From: Pseudomonadota bacterium
GTDB lineage: Bacteria > Verrucomicrobiota > Verrucomicrobiia > Limisphaerales > SXTU01
Direction: 5' to 3'
Length of the DNA stretch: 34,608 nt
Assembly: GCA_009922615.1 (NCBI GenBank)
Contig: RFVF01000006.1
Coordinates: 1-34,608 of the forward strand
The notes beneath the pieces were generated by a model that saw only the letters and a program-made list of their open reading frames with translations, was not told the DNA's origin and did not search any database. The translations under genes and the position numbers were made by a program. Below are positions 16,415 to 25,316 of the stretch, piece by piece (position 1 is the stretch's first letter; every line of letters starts with the position of its first letter).

Positions 16415-16542
16415 GAGGCCGCTAACTGACACTGAGTTGCACTAATCGGAAAGTTATCCAGAAGTTTGCAGTCCTGCTGCGTGGCAGGGGGATTAAACCG
16501 TTAGTGTTCATTTGTGCCAATCAGTGCCAGTTAGTGGTTCTC
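16415..16542. repeat. Palindromic CAC-unit element filling the nadC-birA spacer
   Basis: CTAACTGACACTGA (16422-16435) is mirrored by TCAGTGCCAGTTAG (16521-16534), 13 of 14 bases pairing. An inner CACTAATCGG is mirrored by CCGTTAGTG. Read on the minus strand, the right arm is a run of roughly ten-base units each headed by CAC. A further small palindromic stretch lies in the centre. It occupies most of the 148-base gap. Confidence 0.6.
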
Positions 16543-16548
16543 TCCCGT

Positions 16549-17400
16549 TTAACTTTCAAAATCGAGCGCAATGTCCACTGCGCGCGCGGAGTGCGTGATG
16601 GAGCCGACGGAGATGAAGTTCACGCCCGTCTCCGCGATGGCGCGGGCAGTCTGGAGATTCACGCCTCCGCTCGCTTCGGTCTGGGCACGTCCGGCCACGA
16701 TGGCGACGGCGGCGCGCAGTTCGTCGAGGCTCATGTTGTCGAGCAGGATGATGTCTGCGCGTGCCGCCACGGCTTGGCGCACCTGATCGAGCGTGTCGGC
16801 TTCCACTTCGACCTTGAGGTCGGGATAGGCGGCGCGGGCGCGTTGCACGGCGGCGGCGATGGCGTTGGGCGGCTCGTGGCGCAGGGCGGCGAGGTGGTTG
16901 TCCTTGATGAGCACCATGTCGTAGAGGCCGACGCGGTGGTTCCGTCCGCCGCCGCACTTGACGGCGTATTTCTCGAAGTGCCGCCAGCCGGGGGTGGTTT
17001 TACGGGTGTCCAGCAACTGGCAGTTCGTGCCTTGAAGCTGGGCGACAAATTGCGCCGTCAGGGTGGCGACGCCGGTGAGGCGTTGCACGAAGTTCAGGGC
17101 CACGCGTTCGGCCGTGAGGATGCTGCGTGCTGGCCCACTGACGCGCAGCAGGATTTGCCCTGCGTCACAGTGATCTCCGTCGGTCGTGTGCGGCGCGATG
17201 ATCAGCTCATGATCCAGCTCGCGGAAGGCCGTCTGCGCCAAGGCTAGCCCGGCAAGCACGAGCGGTTCGCGGGCGACCATCGCCGCACTCAAGGTCGCCG
17301 ATTTCGGGACGGTGGCGAGGGTCGTGACGTCGCCGGCTCCGATGTCCTCGGCGAGGGCGGCGCGGACGGCGCGCTGGATTTCCTCAGTGGATAATTCCAT
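16549..17400 (-). CDS. nadC: Nicotinate-nucleotide pyrophosphorylase (quinolinate phosphoribosyltransferase) NadC
   Basis: Converts quinolinate and PRPP into nicotinate mononucleotide in de novo NAD synthesis. The 283-residue product shows an N-terminal ALAEDIGAGDVTT, then ERVALNFVQRLTGVATLT, the active-site LLDTRKTTPGWR, KYAVKCGGGRNHR, LIKDNH, the acidic VEVEADT and ILLDNM, ASGGV, and the closing FISVGSITHSARAVDIALDF. All expected substrate-binding basic residues are visible. Length is typical. nadA and nadB are not in the window. It lies in a run with birA and coaX, all for cofactors. Confidence 0.95.
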   Translation of the reverse strand: MELSTEEIQRAVRAALAEDIGAGDVTTLATVPKSATLSAAMVAREPLVLAGLALAQTAFRELDHELIIAPHTTDGDHCDAGQILLRVSGPARSILTAERVALNFVQRLTGVATLTAQFVAQLQGTNCQLLDTRKTTPGWRHFEKYAVKCGGGRNHRVGLYDMVLIKDNHLAALRHEPPNAIAAAVQRARAAYPDLKVEVEADTLDQVRQAVAARADIILLDNMSLDELRAAVAIVAGRAQTEASGGVNLQTARAIAETGVNFISVGSITHSARAVDIALDFES

Positions 17401-17457
17401 GCGCGGAAAGATGTCGGAGCCGGGGTTCGGGTGGAAAGGAAAAGGTTTGTGCGGGGT

Positions 17458-18261
17458 TTAGCGTGCGGCTTCCTCGGCGGAAATCCAGCCGCGCCAGCGA
17501 TAGACCCACCAGCCAATCCGCTCATGCAGGACGTTGCTGATCTTGGCAAAGCCGCCGACGTCGGGAACGAGGGCAAACTCTTCGTAGCCATAGACGCTTA
17601 CTTGCGTAAGAAAGGCACAGGGTGCGGGGATGACTTCCAGCGCGGTGGTGCTGCGGAACACGGCGGCCGCGCGTTTCATGTGGCTGGCCGAGGTGACGAG
17701 CAGAATGCGTTTCCAGCCGTGTTCGCGAGCAAGGATCCCGATCTTCTCGGCCTCGTGGCGGGTGTTTTTGCAACCGCCGAGGCTGATGACTTCGGCCGCG
17801 CTGAGTTTTCGCTCGTCTACGAGTTGTTTGAAAGAGTCGGCCTCGCAATAAACCTCGCCGTTGTAGCGGGACGAGCCGCCGCCCACCGCCAGCACTTTGG
17901 CTTTTCCCAACCGGATCAACTCCAAGGCGGTGACGGCGCGGTCGGCACTGCCGTTGAAATGCACCTGGCCGACCTCCTCACGGGATGGCGCCAGGAAGCC
18001 ACCGAGGAGGACGACGGCATCGGCCGTGGGCAGCTCCGTCCGTTTCACACCGACCCAGGGACGCTCCAACGCGGCCAGGATTCGTCCGGGCAGTGGCGTC
18101 GCACCGAACACCCACATGAGAGCTGCCAGCGCGGCGAGCACGGCGGCGGGACGCCATTGTCGGCGGCGCAGCAGAAAAATCGCCACACCCAGGATGCAGG
18201 CCCAGATGAAACCGATGGGTTCCAGCAGTGTCAGCGCGACGCGAAGCGCGTAATTCAACAT
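17458..18261 (-). CDS. ElyC/YdcF-like DUF218 membrane protein
   Basis: A 267-residue protein with two membrane helices (about 8-31 and 39-55) and then a DUF218 domain: ADAVVLLGG at 80-88, SADRAVTALELIRLGKAKVLAVGGGS, LGGCKNTRHEAEKIG, and RILLVTSASHMKRAAAVF. This layout matches E. coli ElyC, which is linked to envelope integrity and lipid-carrier homeostasis. Other DUF218 proteins are of unknown function. The start at MLNYALRVAL places the first helix at the N-terminus; a longer frame upstream overlaps the divergent TPR gene and is rejected. The 84-base gap to that gene should hold two divergent promoters, which I could not define. Confidence 0.85.
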   Translation of the reverse strand: MLNYALRVALTLLEPIGFIWACILGVAIFLLRRRQWRPAAVLAALAALMWVFGATPLPGRILAALERPWVGVKRTELPTADAVVLLGGFLAPSREEVGQVHFNGSADRAVTALELIRLGKAKVLAVGGGSSRYNGEVYCEADSFKQLVDERKLSAAEVISLGGCKNTRHEAEKIGILAREHGWKRILLVTSASHMKRAAAVFRSTTALEVIPAPCAFLTQVSVYGYEEFALVPDVGGFAKISNVLHERIGWWVYRWRGWISAEEAAR

Positions 18262-18345
18262 CGCCGCAGCGTAGAATGTCGGGGCGGCTTGCACGACGAA
18301 AAAGGCGCGCTTGGAGTGGCGGGCGGGGGCTGTTAGGTTGCGCCG

Positions 18346-19320
18346 GTGAAGTGGCCAGTTTTCATTGCGTTGGCAAGTGCGCTGTCGGCGCTGCCGGTGG
18401 CTGCGGCATCCAAGACCAATGCGCCAGCGGCACTGTTCTCGACCTCGACCGTGAATCCGGTCGAGGCGGATTTTCAGCGCGTCATGGCGCTGGATGACGC
18501 GGCGCACGAGGAGATCGACAAGTGGATCAAGGACAACGGGGCGTTCGCGAAAAAGGGGGCCGGTTTGTCGGACGCGGTGCTTAGTTTGAAGATCGAGCAG
18601 CGGCTCGAGCCGGTGAAGCAGGCCTACGAGGATTTCCTACAGCGCAACCCAACGCATGCCCGTGGGCAACTGGCGTTTGGCAGTTTTCTCAACGATCTGG
18701 GTGAGGAAACGGAAGCACGCAAACGTTGGGAAAAGGCCATTGAGCTGGACCCCACGAACCCGGCTGGCTTCAATAATCTAGCCAACAGCTACGGCCAGTC
18801 CGGCCCGGTGGCGAAGGCATTCGAGCTGTATGCAAAGGCGATGGAGTTGAATCCCAAGCAGTCGATTTACTATCACAATCTTGGCGCGGTAATCGTATTG
18901 CACCGCAAGGAAGCGGCGGAGCATTACCGGATTTCGGAGCAGCAAGTGCTCCGGCACGCCTTGGAATTGTATCGGCTGGCGGAGAAATTTGATCCGGCCA
19001 ATTTCCAACTCGCGACGGACATTGCTCAGGTTTACTACGCGCTTCAGCCGCCAGATCATCCGGCGGCCATCGCCGCCTGGACGCGCGCGCTGGCCTTGGC
19101 ACGGGACGATTTGGAACGCGAGGGCACGCACCTGCACCTGGCCCGGGTCATGGTGGCGGCGGGGAAACTCACTGAAGCGCGGGTCCATCTCGGGGCGGTG
19201 ACGAATGCCAGCTTGGCAGCCATCAAGAACCGGCTGGCCGGCGAATTGGCGGACAAGGCGCTGCCGGTTCCGACCAAGGAGGAGCCTCGGCGGTCAGTCT
19301 TGCCAGGCGCGCCGAAGTGA
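18346..19320 (+). CDS. Exported tetratricopeptide-repeat protein
   Basis: A 324-residue protein that starts at GTG (MKWPVFIALASALSALPVAAA, a standard signal peptide cleaved near residue 21) and continues with TPR-type helical hairpins. Clear ones are FLQRNPTHARGQLAFGSFL, AIELDPTNPAGFNNLANSY and AMELNPKQSIYYHNLGAVI; later ones around FDPANFQLATDIAQVYYAL are weaker. TPRs are protein-interaction scaffolds, so no catalytic role can be given. It is probably periplasmic. The next gene also has a TPR segment and starts about 85 bases on, so the two may form an operon. Confidence 0.85.
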   Translation: MKWPVFIALASALSALPVAAASKTNAPAALFSTSTVNPVEADFQRVMALDDAAHEEIDKWIKDNGAFAKKGAGLSDAVLSLKIEQRLEPVKQAYEDFLQRNPTHARGQLAFGSFLNDLGEETEARKRWEKAIELDPTNPAGFNNLANSYGQSGPVAKAFELYAKAMELNPKQSIYYHNLGAVIVLHRKEAAEHYRISEQQVLRHALELYRLAEKFDPANFQLATDIAQVYYALQPPDHPAAIAAWTRALALARDDLEREGTHLHLARVMVAAGKLTEARVHLGAVTNASLAAIKNRLAGELADKALPVPTKEEPRRSVLPGAPK

Positions 19321-19404
19321 TCGGGTTGGCGGAGGTTCTCGCTGGGAATGGAAATGGGCTTTTGCCCTCGGCGCGGTGACTTTATCTTCGCCGCCAATTC
19401 TGGC

Positions 19405-21120
19405 GTGAATCCGTCTGCCTCTGAACCGCTGCCCACCGCCGGCCCATTGCGCCGCCGCCGTCGTGTCGGGTGGTTTCGTTTCGGAGCGGTGCTGGTCGGC
19501 GTGTTGCCTTTGGTGCTGATTGAAGTTGTGCTGCGCTGCCTGGAGGTTGCGCGGCCAGGAGTGGATCCGCTGGCGGGAATTGGCGGGCAACAGCCGGTGT
19601 TCGAGCGGGTGTTCGAGAGGTATCGCACGGCGCGAACGAAGGAGAACTTTTTCGGCCCGCAAGAATTTCCGGTGCGAAAGGCCACGAATGTTTTCCGCAT
19701 CTTTGCGCTCGGTGGCTCGACGGTTTATGGGCATCCCTACCTGAATGAAACGGCCTTTCCGAAGTGGCTCGAACTTGAGCTCGCTGCGCGGGCACCGGGA
19801 CGAAAAATCGAGGCCATCAACTGTGGTGGGATTTCCTACGCCAGTTACCGGCTCTCCTTTGTGCTGCACGAGGTTCTGCGCTATGAGCCGGACCTGATTG
19901 TCCTAGCGATGGGGCACAATGAGTTTCTAGAGGACCGCACTTACCATTCCATCAAGGCTCGTTCGCCAGCCCGGCGGTGGGTGGAGGCGCGCGCGGCGTC
20001 GCTCCTCACCGTGCAGTGGCTGCGGCAGATGGGCGAAATCGGGCAAGCGGATTCTGCGCGCGGTGGGGAAACTGAGCGGAGTGCCGGTCGGGAGGTCGAT
20101 CCCCGGTTGGATCACTCGCGCGCTGGCTATGCTTCGTATCGGCGGGACGAAGCTTGGCGGGAGCGGGTGATCCATCAGTTCGATGAAACCTTTCGCACCA
20201 TGCTGGTCGAGTGTCGCGCGGCGGGCGTGCCAGTCATTGTCACGCTGCTCGGTTCCAATCTCCGCGACTGCCCGCCTTTCAAATCGGAGCATCGGTCGGG
20301 GCTCACACTGGAACAGGATGACCGCTGGCAGCGTTGTTTTGACGAGGCTACGCAGGTGGACCACCAGAACGACCTGGCCACCGCGCTGGCTCGCTATCGA
20401 GAGGCGGAGGCGATCGACACGCGGCACGCGCTGCTGGCTTACCGGATTGCGCGTGCTCTGGATCGGCTGGGGCAGACAGCGGAGGCCCGCGATTATTACC
20501 TGCGGGCGAAGGACGAGGACGTTTGTCCCCTGCGCATGATTGACTCAATTGCCCGTGCCCAGCGGCGAATTGTAGAAGAGTATCAAGTGCCACTGGTGGA
20601 TGCCCAAGGGTTGCTGGAGGAACGAAGCCCCGGACGGTTGCCGGGTAGTGATTGGTATCTCGATCACGTTCACCCGACGATCGGTGGGCATCAGCGCATC
20701 GCCCGTGCACTGGCTGCCAAGGTCGAAGAACTCAATCTGCTGCCCGCGTTGCGCTCCGAGTCAGATGAGCAACGACGGCTGGGCCGGGAGCAGCATCTGG
20801 CCAGTCTGCCGGCGGCCTACTTCACCAACGGCCGTCGGCGGGTGGACTGGCTGGAGAACTGGGCCCGCCGCCACAAGCTCCACGCCGAAACGCTGCCGCG
20901 CGAGGCGTTCGGATTCTTGCGGCAGGGCATGCGCCTGTTCGAATTGGGGGAAGTTGAGCAGGCTCGGGCCTCGTTTGCGCTCGCCTTGCAGACGGATGCT
21001 GCCACGGCACCGATGCTTGCCGCGCATGTCCGCGAACTGGTGGAGCAGGGGCGCTTGCAGCCCGAGGCCTTGGCTCAACTCCCCGCGCTCGATGGTTTCC
21101 GAAGGGCGGTGGGGAAATAA
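19405..21120 (+). CDS. Membrane-anchored SGNH-hydrolase-like protein with TPR segments
   Basis: A 571-residue protein with an N-terminal membrane helix (about 25-46), an SGNH/GDSL-like domain and TPR-like hairpins. The SGNH blocks are visible: block I ALGGSTVYG with Ser105, a Gly/Asn region NCGGISYASYR, block III GHNEF at 170-174, and the DHVH pair (Asp420, His423) of block V. TPR-like helices are inserted before block V (NDLATALARYREAEAIDTRHALLAYRIARALDRL) and again near the C-terminus. SGNH enzymes are esterases, often acting on polysaccharide acetyl groups; the substrate here is unknown. Start is uncertain: ATG 19348 in the same frame adds 19 residues with no natural look. I prefer GTG 19405, given other GTG starts here. 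Confidence 0.8.
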   Translation: MNPSASEPLPTAGPLRRRRRVGWFRFGAVLVGVLPLVLIEVVLRCLEVARPGVDPLAGIGGQQPVFERVFERYRTARTKENFFGPQEFPVRKATNVFRIFALGGSTVYGHPYLNETAFPKWLELELAARAPGRKIEAINCGGISYASYRLSFVLHEVLRYEPDLIVLAMGHNEFLEDRTYHSIKARSPARRWVEARAASLLTVQWLRQMGEIGQADSARGGETERSAGREVDPRLDHSRAGYASYRRDEAWRERVIHQFDETFRTMLVECRAAGVPVIVTLLGSNLRDCPPFKSEHRSGLTLEQDDRWQRCFDEATQVDHQNDLATALARYREAEAIDTRHALLAYRIARALDRLGQTAEARDYYLRAKDEDVCPLRMIDSIARAQRRIVEEYQVPLVDAQGLLEERSPGRLPGSDWYLDHVHPTIGGHQRIARALAAKVEELNLLPALRSESDEQRRLGREQHLASLPAAYFTNGRRRVDWLENWARRHKLHAETLPREAFGFLRQGMRLFELGEVEQARASFALALQTDAATAPMLAAHVRELVEQGRLQPEALAQLPALDGFRRAVGK

Positions 21121-21261
21121 TTGTATCCGCGTGCGTAATCTGGGTGTCTTTAGCGTTGAGTCCGCGTTTGATAGACGTTATGGCTACGGCAACTGGCCCG
21201 GTGAATTCTCTGGCGTGCTGGAAGGAATGTTGAAACGGGGCCGGTGGGTCGTGAATCTAAG

Positions 21262-22515
21262 ATGAATTTTTTAATCATGCGGCGGGGCCAGAAGCTGGGT
21301 CCGTTTCCGGATGCGGCGGCCGAAGCCATGTCGGCGGCGGGCGAGCTGAAGGCCGGGGACTTGGTCTGTTGGGAAGGGGAGGGTGACTGGTTGCCGGTCA
21401 GCCGGTTCCTGGAGCTGCGGCACCAGCGGCTTCAGAATCCCGAGGCCACTTCAGGGGAAGCCGTCACCGGGGGCTCTGCGGCGACTCCGACTAAGACTTC
21501 GTTCCTGCGGCGCAGTGTGGAGGAGATAGACGAAGCCACGTTGACGGACGCTGAACGCGAAGTCATCGCGGGGGGGCGCTTCGCAGTATACCGCTACTGC
21601 TGGTCGTTAGGCGTGTCCTTCAGGCACACCTCGGCACCGTTGCTGTTGCGGGCGGGGGACGATGGGTTCGGCCCGGCTTTTCGTTATTCATGCATCTCGC
21701 TCGGGCTGGGTTGGTGGGGAATTCCCGGTCCGATCTGGGCGATTTCCACGATTCGGCACAACGTTTTGGGCGGCAAAGATGTGACGTTGGAGGAGTTGAC
21801 CCGGCTGGTGGGACACGCGCGTGCGGCGGCGGCCTGTGCACGGCGACGGCCCAGCGCGGCTCCCGGGATGCTGATGCGCAGCTTGGGGGGCGTGATGACG
21901 GCGCTGGCACTGGCCTTGTGGCTCGGAGTGGGCTGGCTCGGCTGGTCGGTGGTGCATAACGATGCTGATGAACCGGCCCCCGGTCCTGGCTCGCAGGAGT
22001 TTGGTGCGGCTGATCGACAATTGATCCAAGCCAAACGGAGCGCGATTTTCGGCAATGAGCTCAAGGCAGTTGAACTGGCAAATGCCTTCAACAACGCCTT
22101 GAAGGAAGCGTATGCCGCAGCGGCGCGCACCCATCGCGGAACGGCGGGCTTCGAGACCAACTCGCCGGCCATCTCCACTTATTGCGAGCTGCATCTGGAT
22201 CGCGTCGTCTTCCTCGCGCTGGTGCCCGGTCTGCAAAAGTTGCCGGCTTCCGTTCGCCAGAGCCTGGCCAGTGACGCGTGGAAGGCTTCGTCCGTGGCGC
22301 TGACGGATCAGAAGGCCGGTTTCGCGGGTTTGCGCGTTGCCGTCGGCCTCCGCAGCCCGGCGAAATACGAGCACGTGATGACCGGGCGTTACGTCCGCGA
22401 ATTTGAGGCCAACAACACCGGACTACGCGGCAATAGCGAAGGCAACCGCAGCAAGGCGAAGTTGTTTCCGCTGTTCGTGCCGCGCGATCAGTTGGAGTCG
22501 TGGAACGACGAGTGA
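21262..22515 (+). CDS. GYF_2-type domain membrane protein of unknown function
   Basis: A 417-residue protein. Its first about 55 residues (MNFLIMRRGQKLGPFPDAAA to EGDWLPVSRF) resemble the GYF_2 domain found in bacterial membrane proteins. A middle region with YRYCWSLGVSFRHTSAPLLL and LGLGWWGIPGPIWAIST precedes a membrane helix (about 215-240, LGGVMTALALALWLGVGWLGW), and the rest is a soluble domain. I associate the middle GWWGIP pattern with verrucomicrobial proteins of unknown role; that is recollection, not a search. ATG 21262 is chosen over GTG 21244 because the GYF-like domain begins there. Its 3' end lies nine bases from the convergent rsmB stop. Confidence 0.75.
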   Translation: MNFLIMRRGQKLGPFPDAAAEAMSAAGELKAGDLVCWEGEGDWLPVSRFLELRHQRLQNPEATSGEAVTGGSAATPTKTSFLRRSVEEIDEATLTDAEREVIAGGRFAVYRYCWSLGVSFRHTSAPLLLRAGDDGFGPAFRYSCISLGLGWWGIPGPIWAISTIRHNVLGGKDVTLEELTRLVGHARAAAACARRRPSAAPGMLMRSLGGVMTALALALWLGVGWLGWSVVHNDADEPAPGPGSQEFGAADRQLIQAKRSAIFGNELKAVELANAFNNALKEAYAAAARTHRGTAGFETNSPAISTYCELHLDRVVFLALVPGLQKLPASVRQSLASDAWKASSVALTDQKAGFAGLRVAVGLRSPAKYEHVMTGRYVREFEANNTGLRGNSEGNRSKAKLFPLFVPRDQLESWNDE

Positions 22516-22524
22516 GGGGCGGCC

Positions 22525-24657
22525 TCAGTTCCGCAGCTTCGCCACATAGGCGCCATCCACCCCGTCTCGGAAGGGGACCAGTTCGCGCTCGAATTCCAGT
22601 TTGTAGTGGGGATGCGCTGCGAGAAAGGCTTTCACCTGTTCCGAGTTTTCCTCCGGTTCCAGGCTGCAGGTGCTGTAAACCAGAATGCCACCCGGCTTGA
22701 CGCGGGAGGCGGCGAGGTGCAGCAGTTTCGCCTGCGTTGCGCGGAGCCGCTCGATTTCCTCGGGCTTTAGGCGCCATCGCAAATCGAGCCGGCGACGGAG
22801 CACGCCGGTGTTCGAACAGGGCGCGTCAACCAACACTTTGTCGAACTTCCGGAACTCCAGCGCGGCTTCCGGGTGATCGCCCAGCGCGAGCGTCTCGACG
22901 CACGTCACGCCCAAGCGGGTGCAGTTTTCCGTGGCCAGCTTGAGCCGGTCGGCGCTTTGGTCGCAGGCGACCAGTTCGCCGTCGTTCTCCATCTTCTGTG
23001 CGATGTAGGCGGTCTTGCCGCCGGGAGCGGCGCAGAGATCGAGAATCGTTTCACCCGCCCAAGGATCAAGCGCCTGCACGGCGAGCAGGGTGCTGGGATC
23101 CTGCACGTAAAACCAGCCGTCGCGGAAACTGTCAAGGACAGCGAGTGAAGGGTGCTGCTTGAGGGCGAAGACCTGGCCCTCCTCGGCCCATGGGCATTTT
23201 ACGAAGTCGTATTCCACGCTTTCTTTCAATCGCCAGCGGTCCAGCAGCGCCACCGGGGTGGTCTTGAGCGTATTGACTCGTATGTGCGTGAGTGGCGCGG
23301 TGTTGTTCCACTCCAGCAGTTTCCGGGTATCGTCCGCACCCCAGCGGGCGGTCCATTTTTGCACGAGCCACTCGGGATGGGAGAATCCGACATGGGGTTG
23401 CGTAGCCTGCAATTCAGCGAGCAACGGCTTGATCTCGGCCCGCTCGGCATCGCAGCGCCGCAGGATGGCGTTAATGAAGTTCGCCTGGTATTCGAAGCCG
23501 ACCCGCTTCGCAATCTCCACGGTTTCGTAGCAGGCGGCGTGCGGCGGGATGCGGTCGAGGAAGAAGAGTTGATACAGGCCGAGGCGGAGGAAAACTTGCA
23601 CTTGGGGGATTTGCGGGCGGTCACCGGTCTTGCGCGCGACCAGCCAGTCGAGCGTGCCCTGCCAGCGGACGCAGCCGTAAACCATTTCTTGGGTCAGGCG
23701 TCGGTCGTCCGGGCGCATCTTGGTGGTGGCGAAGGCGTCATCCAGCAGGTCCTCGACAAACGCATTGGCCTGTAGCCGACGGAGCAAAACGCGGGCGGCG
23801 ATTTCGCGGGCGGCCGAGAGTGGCGCGGCTTCCTCAAATTGCTGCCGGGCGGGGAAGGGTTGGTCCGCCTTCGCGCCTTCGGAGCGGATGATGCGCTTTT
23901 CCAAGTGGGGCGCGGGCCGATCGGAACGGCGTGGACGAAAATCGCGTTGGTCGCGCGGGTCTGGTCGCAGATTGGCAGCAGACGGTGGTCGGTTTGGCTC
24001 GCGTCGGTCTGGCGTCGGACGGCGATCGTCGCGGCGATCGCGCGGAAATTCGGGTCGGCGGTCAAAGTTTTGCGCGCCGTCAAACGGGCGTTCACGCTGA
24101 TCGTCCCGGGGTCGGAATTCCTCGCGCCGTGTGCTCGCGTTGAAGTCTCGCCGCAGGCCGGACGAGGCTCCCAACGGTCTGCGCCGCTCATCGGGTCGCG
24201 CGGGGTTTTCTCTTGGGGGCGGAACGTCGCGGCGGGGACGGGCTTCGTAGCTGCGCGTGCTGGCCGAAGAGGCGATGCGCTGCGGGCGCTCGCTGGAGGG
24301 CAACCAGCGCCCTGGCGGCCAAGGCTCGCGGTCCTCGCGTGGTCCGGCTGGCCCGTCGCGTTTGGCCTTGGGGCGCTTCACGAAGGGCTCGTAAAATTTC
24401 CCGGCCGGAGGTCTTGATTCATCATCGGTCTGTGATTCCACCTCGTCGGGCCGGGATGCAGGCGGTGCGTGCGGCGGCGCGGCATCGCGGGTCGGGCGTT
24501 TAGCTTTCCACGGGCGGGGATCGGCTGGCGATCCGGCTGGGTGGCTGAATTTCTGGCGAAATCCTTCGGCTGGCGGGCCAAAAGGTTTCTCCAATGGCCG
24601 GCTGATTGGCTTGCGGAAAGGTTTGGAAAAAGCGCGCTCATTCCTTCCGCCGGACAT
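22525..24657 (-). CDS. rsmB: 16S rRNA (cytosine-C5) methyltransferase RsmB with long disordered N-terminal extension
   Basis: RsmB methylates a cytosine of 16S rRNA (C967 in E. coli) using SAM. The 710-residue protein has two parts. Residues 1 to about 280 are low-complexity, rich in Arg, Pro, Asp and Gly with many RR, RP and DRR clusters and no predicted fold. From about 280 (AREIAARVLLRRLQ) comes the normal protein: a NusB-like RNA-binding domain, then the Rossmann methyltransferase with DLCAAPGGKTAYIAQ (about 539), the catalytic PCSNTG (about 611) and YSTCSLEPEEN (about 660). Typical RsmB is about 430 residues, so the extension is the oddity. ATG 24657 follows AAGAGAA; an upstream ATG at 24708 is possible but less likely. 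Confidence 0.92.
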   Translation of the reverse strand: MSGGRNERAFSKPFRKPISRPLEKPFGPPAEGFRQKFSHPAGSPADPRPWKAKRPTRDAAPPHAPPASRPDEVESQTDDESRPPAGKFYEPFVKRPKAKRDGPAGPREDREPWPPGRWLPSSERPQRIASSASTRSYEARPRRDVPPPRENPARPDERRRPLGASSGLRRDFNASTRREEFRPRDDQRERPFDGAQNFDRRPEFPRDRRDDRRPTPDRREPNRPPSAANLRPDPRDQRDFRPRRSDRPAPHLEKRIIRSEGAKADQPFPARQQFEEAAPLSAAREIAARVLLRRLQANAFVEDLLDDAFATTKMRPDDRRLTQEMVYGCVRWQGTLDWLVARKTGDRPQIPQVQVFLRLGLYQLFFLDRIPPHAACYETVEIAKRVGFEYQANFINAILRRCDAERAEIKPLLAELQATQPHVGFSHPEWLVQKWTARWGADDTRKLLEWNNTAPLTHIRVNTLKTTPVALLDRWRLKESVEYDFVKCPWAEEGQVFALKQHPSLAVLDSFRDGWFYVQDPSTLLAVQALDPWAGETILDLCAAPGGKTAYIAQKMENDGELVACDQSADRLKLATENCTRLGVTCVETLALGDHPEAALEFRKFDKVLVDAPCSNTGVLRRRLDLRWRLKPEEIERLRATQAKLLHLAASRVKPGGILVYSTCSLEPEENSEQVKAFLAAHPHYKLEFERELVPFRDGVDGAYVAKLRN

Positions 24658-24728
24658 TTCTCTTGGTTTTATTCGCTGCACGCCGTAACAATGACGGACA
24701 TTTCGCATAGCGCGAGTTTTTTGAAACT

Positions 24729-25316
24729 ATGAGAGACGAACTGGAAAAGTTAGCCATCGCAGGAAAGATCGGCAGCAAACACATCGAACCTTTGCTGGCC
24801 TTGGCGCAGGGAGGCTACTGCGCCCATAAGAGCTGGGGCTTCGGGCGCATCACCACGGTGGACACGGTCTTCTGTCAGTTCACGATCGATTTTCAGGGAC
24901 GGGCGGGGCATAAGATGGACCTGTCCTTCGCCGCCGAGACGCTTCGGTCAATCCCCGCCGACCACATCCTCGCCAAGAAGGCTGCTGACTTGCACGGGCT
25001 GCGTCAGATGGCTGCCCGCGACCACCTCGGCGTCATCAAGTTGGTCCTCAACAGCCACGGCGGAAAGGCCTCGCTCGACCAGATTCAGCGCGAGCTGGTC
25101 CCCGACGTCATCACCGACGATTGGAAGAAGTGGCTCGAAGTCGCCAAGCGCGAGATGAAAAAGGACGGCCACTTCATCGTGCCTTCCAAGAAGTCCGACC
25201 CCATCATCTATCAGGCGCAGGAGACTTCCGTGCAGAAGCGCGTGATGGACCGCTTCAAGTCCGCCAAAGGACTCAAGGCACGCCTTGTCGAGGGCTTTGG
25301 CTGCCGCCGAGGGTGA
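24729..25316 (+). CDS. GreA-like factor, N-terminal part (frame interrupted)
   Basis: 195 codons of an N-terminal region (MRDELEKLAIAGKIG to LVEGFGCRRG) that ends at TGA 25314-25316. It then overlaps a second frame which continues the protein. The natural join would be at LVE|ALAAAEGELTE: removing one G from the GGG at 25292-25294 would fuse the two frames into a single protein of about 560 residues. The N-terminal region has no fold I can name. Large GreA-type proteins with N-terminal extensions are known in chlamydiae, which are in the same superphylum. I treat this as a single-base frameshift in the assembly or a real mutation; a programmed shift is less likely. Confidence 0.65.
   Translation: MRDELEKLAIAGKIGSKHIEPLLALAQGGYCAHKSWGFGRITTVDTVFCQFTIDFQGRAGHKMDLSFAAETLRSIPADHILAKKAADLHGLRQMAARDHLGVIKLVLNSHGGKASLDQIQRELVPDVITDDWKKWLEVAKREMKKDGHFIVPSKKSDPIIYQAQETSVQKRVMDRFKSAKGLKARLVEGFGCRRG

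Noticed and set aside
18262..18345. Divergent promoters between the ElyC-like gene and the TPR gene
   Set aside because: Promoters must exist here, but no convincing -35/-10 pair could be placed on either strand.
21156..21184. TTGAGT, 17 bases, TATGGC as a promoter for the GYF gene
   Set aside because: Spacing is right but the -10 match is weak, and such matches arise by chance; too little to list as a feature.
25285..25316. Programmed +1 frameshift in the GreA-like gene
   Set aside because: There is no clear slippery sequence with an upstream stimulator; a single extra G in GGG is simpler. Kept only as an alternative.
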